From contig JAEYRZ010000107.1 of NCBI GenBank assembly GCA_023435265.1, forward strand, positions 1 to 11,805: a stretch of 11,805 bases of DNA, read 5' to 3'. A model generated the notes under the pieces. That model was not told where the DNA came from. It worked only from the letters and a program-made list of their open reading frames with translations, and did not search any database. The first letter of the stretch is position 1. Every line of letters starts with the position of its first letter. The DNA is from Pseudomonadota bacterium. GTDB lineage: Bacteria; Desulfobacterota; Desulfobacteria; Desulfobacterales; Desulfosarcinaceae. A program made the translations under genes and the position numbers. This document shows positions 6,682-11,805 of the stretch, one piece after another.

Positions 6682-8091
6682 ATGCTCGATATCACCGGAA
6701 GCTACACCGATCTCTATCAACTCACCATGGGGCAGATCTACTTTTTGAAAGGCCGGCGCGAGACGCAGGCGGTTTTCGATTACTTTTTCCGCAAGTCGCC
6801 CTTCGGCGGCGGCTATACCGTATTTGCAGGGCTCGCCGATGTACTGGCGGCGATCGAACGCCTGCGTTTCGATGCCGCCGACCTGGAATATCTTGGCGCC
6901 GTAGGATTGAATCCGGACTATATTGCCTACTTGAAGGGTTTTCGGTTTCGCGGAACCATCCATGCCTCGCGGGAGGGCGACCTGATCTTCCCCACCCGAC
7001 CTGTTTTGAGAGTGGAGGGCAACATCATCGAAGCCCAGCTGATCGAAACGCTCCTGCTCAATCTGCTTAATTTTCAATCGTTGATCGCCACCAAGGCCAG
7101 CCGGTGCCGGCAAGTGGCCGGCAATCGGGTGTTGATCGATTTCGGACTGCGCCGTGCTCAGGGTCTCGGGGGATATCATGCCAGCCGGGCGGCAATCGTG
7201 GGCGGATTCGATTCGACGAGCAATGTGCGGGCAGGGCGCGATTTCGGTGTGGGGGTGTCGGGCACCATGGCCCATTCCCTCATCCAGAGCGATGTGGATG
7301 AACTGACGGCGTTTCGGCGCTTTGCCGAAGGGCGGCCGGATGATTGTGTGTTGCTGGTCGATACGTACGATACGCTGAAAAGCGGCGTGCCGAATGCCAT
7401 CCGGGTTGCGGGGGAAATGGCGCAGCGCGGTCAGCGGCTCAAGGGAATCCGATTGGACAGCGGCGACCTGGCGTATCTGGCAAAGCAAAGCCGGGCCATG
7501 CTGGATGCCGCCGGCCTTGGATATGTCAAAATCGCAGCCTCCAACCAGCTGGATGAATGGGTCATTAAAAGCCTGCTGGAGCAGGATGCCCCCATCGATG
7601 TATTCGGCGTGGGGACGAATCTGATCACCGGTCAACCGGACGCCGCCCTGGACGGCGTGTACAAGCTGGCGCTGTCCGATGGACAACCGCGCATCAAATT
7701 GTCCGAGTCGATCGCCAAGATCACCCTGCCGCAAAGCAAGCAGGTCTTCCGCGTACTGGACGAGGGGCGCTTCTTCGGTGCGGATGTGGTCGGACTGCAC
7801 GACGAAGAGGATATCACGGTGATGCATCATCCATTCGAGCCCTACAAATCACTGCTCATCGCCCGCTATGCCAAGGAACCGCTGCTGCATAAGGTGATGG
7901 AGCACGGCCGGATTCTGGGCGACCAGCCCGCGGTCAAGAAAATCGCGGAATTCTGCCGGGGGCGGCTCGCACTCCTGCCGACCGAGTACAAACGATTCCA
8001 GAATCCTCACATCTACAAGGTGGGCATCAGCGAGAAGCTGCGTCACCTGCGCGATCGGCTGATCCTGCAGCATAGGAGGAGTGCAACGTGA
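6682..8091 (+). CDS. pncB: Nicotinate phosphoribosyltransferase
   Basis: This enzyme joins nicotinate with PRPP, driven by ATP, to form nicotinate mononucleotide, the entry step of Preiss-Handler NAD salvage in the cytosol. At 469 residues it has the usual length of the Bacillus-type NAPRTase branch. Family landmarks are present in order: TDLYQLTM (9-16), FDYFFRKSPFGGGYTVFAGL (32-51), LIDFGLRRAQG (151-161), GTMAHS (194-199, with His198 the expected phosphohistidine site), VDTYDT (226-231), GIRLDSGDL (255-263) and FGVGTNLIT (308-316). The ATG has a GGGGGAAG ribosome site just upstream. Its stop overlaps the GTG of pncA, so the two are translationally linked. It is divergent from mscS across 236 bases in which I see no convincing promoter. 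Confidence 0.97.
   Translation: MLDITGSYTDLYQLTMGQIYFLKGRRETQAVFDYFFRKSPFGGGYTVFAGLADVLAAIERLRFDAADLEYLGAVGLNPDYIAYLKGFRFRGTIHASREGDLIFPTRPVLRVEGNIIEAQLIETLLLNLLNFQSLIATKASRCRQVAGNRVLIDFGLRRAQGLGGYHASRAAIVGGFDSTSNVRAGRDFGVGVSGTMAHSLIQSDVDELTAFRRFAEGRPDDCVLLVDTYDTLKSGVPNAIRVAGEMAQRGQRLKGIRLDSGDLAYLAKQSRAMLDAAGLGYVKIAASNQLDEWVIKSLLEQDAPIDVFGVGTNLITGQPDAALDGVYKLALSDGQPRIKLSESIAKITLPQSKQVFRVLDEGRFFGADVVGLHDEEDITVMHHPFEPYKSLLIARYAKEPLLHKVMEHGRILGDQPAVKKIAEFCRGRLALLPTEYKRFQNPHIYKVGISEKLRHLRDRLILQHRRSAT
8074..8080 (+). promoter_or_regulatory. Ribosome binding site for pncA inside the pncB 3' end
   Basis: AGGAGGA ends seven bases before the GTG at 8088. This near-perfect site lies within the last codons of pncB. 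It compensates for the GTG start and supports independent or coupled initiation of pncA. Confidence 0.8.
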
Positions 8092-8693
8092 AGACCCTGA
8101 TCATCGTGGACGTTCAGAATGATTTCCTGCCCGGCGGTTCACTGGCCGTGCCGCAAGGGGACGTGGTGGTGCCGGTGATCAACGGCATCGTGAACCGCTT
8201 CGACCTGGTGGTGGCCACGCAGGACTGGCATCCCCGCACCCATTCGAGTTTTGCCTCGAACCATCCAGGTCGAAAGCCCTTTGAGAAAGTTCTGCTGGAA
8301 GGTCTGGAACAGGTTCTCTGGCCGGACCATTGCGTTCAAGGCACGCGCGGCGCCGATCTTGCCGCTGGTTTGGATGCCCGCCCTGTCGAGGCGATCTTCC
8401 GCAAAGGCATGGACCCGGCAATCGACAGCTACAGCGGTTTCTTTGATAACGACCACCGCAGAGACACCGGACTCGCCGGGTACCTGAGGGCAAGGGGCGC
8501 GTCCCGGATTTACCTGTGCGGGCTGGCGGCGGACATCTGTGTCTACTACTCGCTCAAAGACGCTTTGCGTGAAGGTTTCGAGGCCTTCCTGCTCGAAGAT
8601 GCCTCGCGACCCTTGGATGGCGACGCTTTCGCCGCTATCAAACAGGCGTCGCCGGCGGCTGTGATCGATTCTTCGAGGATCGGCCTGCGTTGA
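8088..8693 (+). CDS. pncA: Nicotinamidase
   Basis: Hydrolyses nicotinamide to nicotinate and ammonia, supplying the substrate of the pncB product encoded immediately upstream. The 201-residue isochorismatase-fold protein shows the full active site: Asp8 in IIVDVQNDF, Lys106 in FRKGMD and Cys151 in LAADICVYYS form the catalytic triad. Asp46 and His48 (QDWHP) with His81 (WPDHCVQGT) fit the metal site. PGGSLAV near residues 15-21 is typical of the family. The GTG start overlaps the pncB TGA as GTGA and has an excellent ribosome site. Cysteine hydrolases of this fold include other amidases, but the WPDHCVQGT segment and the pncB neighbour make nicotinamidase very likely. Confidence 0.95.
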   Translation: MKTLIIVDVQNDFLPGGSLAVPQGDVVVPVINGIVNRFDLVVATQDWHPRTHSSFASNHPGRKPFEKVLLEGLEQVLWPDHCVQGTRGADLAAGLDARPVEAIFRKGMDPAIDSYSGFFDNDHRRDTGLAGYLRARGASRIYLCGLAADICVYYSLKDALREGFEAFLLEDASRPLDGDAFAAIKQASPAAVIDSSRIGLR

Positions 8694-8739
8694 GCCTACC
8701 GGCTCTTGAGACGTTACTCCTAACGAAACGGAATCGCAC

Positions 8740-9774
8740 ATGCTGCCTGTGTTCGACGGCCACCTGGATTCATTGCAGAAGATGTACCTTGCCGAGAATC
8801 CGCAGAGCCTCCTCAACGTGACCGCCGGTCATTTCGACATTCCGCGTGCCGTTCGGGGCGGCTTTGCCGGAGGGCTGTTTTCGATCTTCGTGCCGCCGCC
8901 GAAGAAATGGGAACCCGACCGCAGCCGGTTCCCGGCGCCGGATGACGAACGCTTCAATCCGGTGGAACATGATTATGCCCAACTGGTCGCCTCGCGCGGC
9001 ATTTCCGCGCTCCATTGCCTGGCGGACACCTCAAGCGGTTCTTTCAGAATAATCTTAAAAGGAACCGATATTGAAGAGAATATGAATCGAGGCGCGATAT
9101 CGGCGGTAATGCACTTCGAAGGCGCCGAACCCATCCGGGCGGATCTTGCCAATCTGGAGGAATTTTACGCTTCCGGACTGCGCTCGGTAGGGCTGGTATG
9201 GTGCCGGAACAATGCCTTCGGCTGTGGCGTGCGCTTTCGGTTCCCGGGATCGCCGGACGACGGTCCGGGTCTCACGGCGGCTGGCGAGGCGCTGGTAAAG
9301 AGGTGCAACCGCATGGGAATTCTGGTGGATCTTTCTCACTTGAACGAAAAAGGATTCTGGCACGTAGCCCGGGTCTCGAACGCCCCGCTGGTGGCGACGC
9401 ACTCCTGCATGCATACCGTCACGCCCGCATCGCGCAATTTGACCGACCGTCAGCTCGACGCGGTCAAGACTTCGGGAGGCCTGGTAGGCATCAACTTTTG
9501 CACCGGTTTCATTCGCGGCGACGGACGGCTGACCCCCGATACGCCGCTGAGTGACCTTGTGCGCCATTTCCGCCATGCGGCAGACCGGATGGGAATCGAT
9601 CATGTGGCGTTCGGTTCGGACTTCGACGGGGCCGTCATTCCGGAACGAATCGGCGATGTGGCCGGACTTCCCAGGGTGGTGGAAGCCTTGATGCAGAGCG
9701 GTTTTTCCGAAAGCGAAGTGCGGCGCATGGCATACGCCAACTGGATCAGGGTACTCTCAGACACGCTGGTATAA
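8740..9774 (+). CDS. Peptidase family M19 membrane-type dipeptidase
   Basis: A 344-residue amidohydrolase-fold zinc dipeptidase that should cleave dipeptides, probably including D-residue or dehydro substrates as in renal dipeptidase. All binuclear zinc ligands can be placed: His8 and Asp10 (FDGHLD), bridging Glu127 (MHFEGAE), His200 (VDLSHLNEKGFW) and His221 (VATHS), plus the catalytic Asp294 (FGSDFDG). SRNLTDRQLDAV (231-242) is another family landmark. There is no signal peptide or GPI-type tail, so it is predicted cytosolic, as for most bacterial members. The ribosome site before the ATG is weak (CGGAAT region). It lies 46 bases after pncA on the same strand and may be in that operon. A peptide-recycling role is inference; the NAD-salvage neighbours do not explain it. 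Confidence 0.93.
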   Translation: MLPVFDGHLDSLQKMYLAENPQSLLNVTAGHFDIPRAVRGGFAGGLFSIFVPPPKKWEPDRSRFPAPDDERFNPVEHDYAQLVASRGISALHCLADTSSGSFRIILKGTDIEENMNRGAISAVMHFEGAEPIRADLANLEEFYASGLRSVGLVWCRNNAFGCGVRFRFPGSPDDGPGLTAAGEALVKRCNRMGILVDLSHLNEKGFWHVARVSNAPLVATHSCMHTVTPASRNLTDRQLDAVKTSGGLVGINFCTGFIRGDGRLTPDTPLSDLVRHFRHAADRMGIDHVAFGSDFDGAVIPERIGDVAGLPRVVEALMQSGFSESEVRRMAYANWIRVLSDTLV

Positions 9775-9835
9775 AGCGCTTCCAACTCCACATCCCGGTG
9801 ACAGCGGCGCCGGTCCGTCTGCAGCCCTTCATCAC

Positions 9836-9862
9836 TAAAGAAAAAGCGGCCGCATCCGATAT
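9836..9862 (+). promoter_or_regulatory. Predicted sigma-28 (FliA) promoter of flbD-motA-motB
   Basis: TAAAGAAA (9836-9843), an 11-base spacer and TCCGATAT (9855-9862) match the FliA consensus TAAAGTTT-N11-GCCGATAA at most core positions and with the exact spacing. Transcription would start near 9870, about 40 bases before the flbD ATG. Its place directly upstream of three motility genes makes a chance match unlikely and suggests late-class flagellar control. Confidence 0.7.
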
Positions 9863-9909
9863 AGATCCTGAACCTGATATTTCGGCAGCAATTGATTCGG
9901 GACGGCCGC

Positions 9910-10119
9910 ATGATCAAAGTCACACGCCTCAACGACACCGATGTGATCATCAATGCCGACTTGATCGAGCATATCGAGCCGGGCATCGACACGGTCATCT
10001 CGCTGATTAACGGCACTTCCTTCATGGTGAAGGAACCCTGGCAGGAGATTGTCGACCGTGTGATCGCCTTCAAGCGGCGGATCGCATGCGGTCCGCCCGC
10101 CGCCGGCACTTCCGATTGA
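9910..10119 (+). CDS. flbD: Flagellar FlbD family protein
   Basis: A 69-residue protein whose first 60 residues match the small FlbD family: MIKVTRLND, then INADLIEHIE, DTVISLINGTSFMVKEP and a closing helix EIVDRVIAFKRRI. This is not the Caulobacter transcription regulator of the same name. The family is found next to motA in spirochaetes, clostridia and deltaproteobacteria; it is linked to motility but its biochemical role is not settled. The tail (CGPPAAGTSD) is Pro/Gly-rich and probably disordered. I start at the ATG at 9910; an in-frame TTG at 9892 would add six residues with no family support. It begins the flbD-motA-motB operon downstream of the FliA-like promoter, 28 bases before motA. 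Confidence 0.9.
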   Translation: MIKVTRLNDTDVIINADLIEHIEPGIDTVISLINGTSFMVKEPWQEIVDRVIAFKRRIACGPPAAGTSD

Positions 10120-10147
10120 CGGCCTTTTCAACGGAGCACCCACAGGA

Positions 10148-10951
10148 ATGGATATCGCATCGATCATCGGACTGACCCTCGGCATTCTGGCTGTTTTCGG
10201 CGGGGCGCTGCTGGAAGGGCTGCACCTGGGGTCGCTCCTTCAGCTTACCGCGGCGATTATCGTGCTCGGCGGGACGATCGGTGCAACCGTGCTCTCGTTT
10301 CCGATGAAAACGGTCGTCGAAGCTTTGAAGGCGGTGCTCATTGTTTTGACCGAGCCCAGGCACGACAATACCTCCGTGATCAAAGAGATCGTTGAATATG
10401 CCATGAAATCGCGCCGTGAAGGTTTGATTTCGATGGAAAGCCAGCTGAAAAACGTCTCGGACGAATTTCTGCGCCGCGCCTTGCAAATGGCCGTGGACGG
10501 GGCCGACACCAAGACCATGCGCGAGACCATGGAGGTCGAACTCGATCGCCTGGAAGCCGAGGGGGAACTCAAGGCCAAGGTGTTCGAGGCCGCCGGAGGC
10601 TATTCGCCCACCATCGGCATCATCGGTGCGGTGCTGGGATTGATCCACGTCATGCAGAACCTGGACGATCCCAGCAAACTCGGTGGAGGCATCGCCGTCG
10701 CCTTTGTCGCGACCGTCTATGGAGTCGGTTCGGCCAACCTGATCTATCTGCCTTTTGCCTCGAAGCTGCGCGTGCGCCATAAACAGGAAATGGTGGCCAA
10801 AGAGATGATGCTGCAGGGTGCGATCGGCATTCAGGAAGGCACCAATCAGCGCATCATCGAGGAAAAGCTCAAGAGTTACCTGCCGGCCGAGCAGCGGGTC
10901 GCCAAGCCTGAAGAAAAACCTGCGGCGATCCAGGAAAAAGCGGCGGCCTGA
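10148..10951 (+). CDS. motA: Flagellar motor stator protein MotA
   Basis: An inner-membrane stator subunit that with MotB converts ion flow into flagellar rotation. The 267-residue protein has four hydrophobic segments, at about 5-22, 32-51, 153-172 and 181-202. The long cytoplasmic loop lies between the second and third. SRREGLISME (88-97) holds the Arg90/Glu97-type charges that contact FliG in other MotA proteins. YSPTIGIIGAVLGLIHVM (152-169) contains the conserved Pro154 before helix 3, and helix 4 is GIAVAFVATVYGVGSANLIY. The C-terminal tail is Lys/Glu/Ala-rich. GGAG lies 11 bases before the ATG. It sits 28 bases after flbD and 25 before motB in one operon. The coupling ion (proton or sodium) cannot be decided from sequence. 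Confidence 0.95.
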   Translation: MDIASIIGLTLGILAVFGGALLEGLHLGSLLQLTAAIIVLGGTIGATVLSFPMKTVVEALKAVLIVLTEPRHDNTSVIKEIVEYAMKSRREGLISMESQLKNVSDEFLRRALQMAVDGADTKTMRETMEVELDRLEAEGELKAKVFEAAGGYSPTIGIIGAVLGLIHVMQNLDDPSKLGGGIAVAFVATVYGVGSANLIYLPFASKLRVRHKQEMVAKEMMLQGAIGIQEGTNQRIIEEKLKSYLPAEQRVAKPEEKPAAIQEKAAA

Positions 10952-10976
10952 AAGTTAAATCCAACGGGAATAAACC

Positions 10977-11735
10977 ATGGCCCGCAAGAAATCGCATGAA
11001 GCCCACGCAAATCACGAACGCTGGCTCGTCTCGTATGCGGATTTCATTACGCTGCTGTTTGCATTCTTCGTGGTCATGTACGCGATTTCCCAGGTGGATG
11101 CCCGCAAGCTGGGACGCCTGGTCCATTCGATGACCGCTGCATTCGGCGGCGGTATGTTCGATGCCGGAAGCCAGGGTATCCCGATTTCACCGGGCTCGAT
11201 GGACGGTATCGACAGCCTGCCGCTGGAGAATGCGCAGCCCATTGCAGCGCCTGAACTGACCGAACTGGCCCGGATCGAGAGAAATCTCTCCGAAGCGTTG
11301 GCCCATGAGCAGGCGCTCGACCGCGTCTCGGTGTTTCGCGATCACCGCGGCCTGGTCGTCAGCCTGGCCGAGTCGGGCTTTTTCGATTCGGGCAGCGCTG
11401 AGCTCAAGGAGGATTCGCTGCGCCTGCTCGATATCATTGTCGGCGCCTTGAAGGACACCAGCAGCCACATTCGCGTCGAGGGTCATACCGACAACGTCCC
11501 AATCCACAACCCGCGTTTCAACTCCAACTGGGAGCTTTCCGGAGCCCGCGCCATTTTCGTGATCAATCACATGATCGGCAAACACGGGTTCGCACCGGAA
11601 ACGCTCTCCGCCTCCGGCTACAGCGAATACCATCCGGTGGCCTCGAACAATACGGCCCAGGGCCGTGCCCGGAACCGCCGTGTGGACGTCGTGGTGCTGA
11701 ATTCCATCACGCGAATCGGCGAGGAGCCGCGTTAG
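10977..11735 (+). CDS. motB: Flagellar motor stator protein MotB (MotD-like)
   Basis: The peptidoglycan-anchored stator subunit, 252 residues. A short basic N-terminus leads to one membrane helix, SYADFITLLFAFFVVMYAIS (19-38), with Asp22 the essential ion-carrying residue. A linker (about 55-115) and an OmpA-like peptidoglycan-binding domain follow, with VEGHTDNVPI (167-176), NWELSGARA (184-192) and NRRVDVVVL (233-241). The HERWLVSYADFITLLFAFFVVMY stretch closely resembles Pseudomonas MotD more than E. coli MotB. GGGAA precedes the ATG by about nine bases. It is last of the visible operon; the following 70 bases contain no terminator I can recognise, so the transcript may run on into further flagellar genes beyond the window. 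Confidence 0.95.
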   Translation: MARKKSHEAHANHERWLVSYADFITLLFAFFVVMYAISQVDARKLGRLVHSMTAAFGGGMFDAGSQGIPISPGSMDGIDSLPLENAQPIAAPELTELARIERNLSEALAHEQALDRVSVFRDHRGLVVSLAESGFFDSGSAELKEDSLRLLDIIVGALKDTSSHIRVEGHTDNVPIHNPRFNSNWELSGARAIFVINHMIGKHGFAPETLSASGYSEYHPVASNNTAQGRARNRRVDVVVLNSITRIGEEPR

Positions 11736-11805
11736 CCGAATTTTCACCCGATGAAACGATCGTGTCCCCGTTTGCATGCACAGGGCGCAGACGGCTAGGT
11801 GGCTT

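Noticed and set aside
6652..7830. Long minus-strand open frame opposite pncB (392 codons)
   Set aside because: Antisense to an unmistakable pncB, with no recognisable motif; shadow frame.
8692..8705. Stem-loop GAGCC-TACC-GGCTC after pncA as a terminator
   Set aside because: Only five pairs and two T's follow; too weak for rho-independent termination, and the dipeptidase may be co-transcribed.

Overview
The window (about 11.8 kb, G+C-rich, tightly packed) looks like chromosome from a motile Gram-negative bacterium. The FlbD-MotA-MotB set, the MotD-like MotB, a cobalamin-type radical SAM enzyme and the compact short operons would fit Desulfobacterota (former Deltaproteobacteria). That placement is inference: there is no rRNA or other marker gene here. 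All genes are housekeeping, metabolic or motility types. I found no transposase, phage gene, CRISPR array or tRNA.

Layout. (1) 1-2554, minus strand: mgtC-like membrane protein, then a HIT-family hydrolase, an RluA-family pseudouridine synthase, and an FAD-dependent oxidoreductase of the geranylgeranyl-reductase type that is cut by the window edge. The last two overlap by four bases (ATGA). (2) 2555-2962: a 408-base divergent gene-free region. It holds two opposed period-6 GAT/GAC arrays, a small palindrome, and a large imperfect dyad overlapping a predicted promoter for the next gene. (3) 2963-4609, plus: a B12-binding radical SAM protein of unknown reaction. (4) 4744-6445, minus: an MscS-family channel followed by a small protein of unknown function. 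The channel gene carries an apparent one-base deletion near its 3' end. (5) 6682-9774, plus: pncB, pncA (GTGA overlap) and an M19 dipeptidase, combining pyridine-nucleotide salvage with a peptidase. (6) 9836-11735, plus: a good sigma-28 (FliA) promoter, then flbD, motA and motB. The last 70 bases show no gene.

How the parts work together. PncA deamidates nicotinamide to nicotinate and PncB converts nicotinate to NaMN for NAD recycling. MotA and MotB form the flagellar stator, and FlbD is the small protein usually found with them; the sigma-28 promoter would place all three in the late flagellar class. The minus-strand cluster at the left has mixed functions (rRNA modification, nucleotide hydrolysis, flavin oxidoreductase) joined by close spacing. 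I did not find a convincing new multi-gene system. The observations most worth a second look are the mscS frameshift, the FliA promoter, the dyad and period-6 arrays before the radical SAM gene, and the two genes of unknown function.
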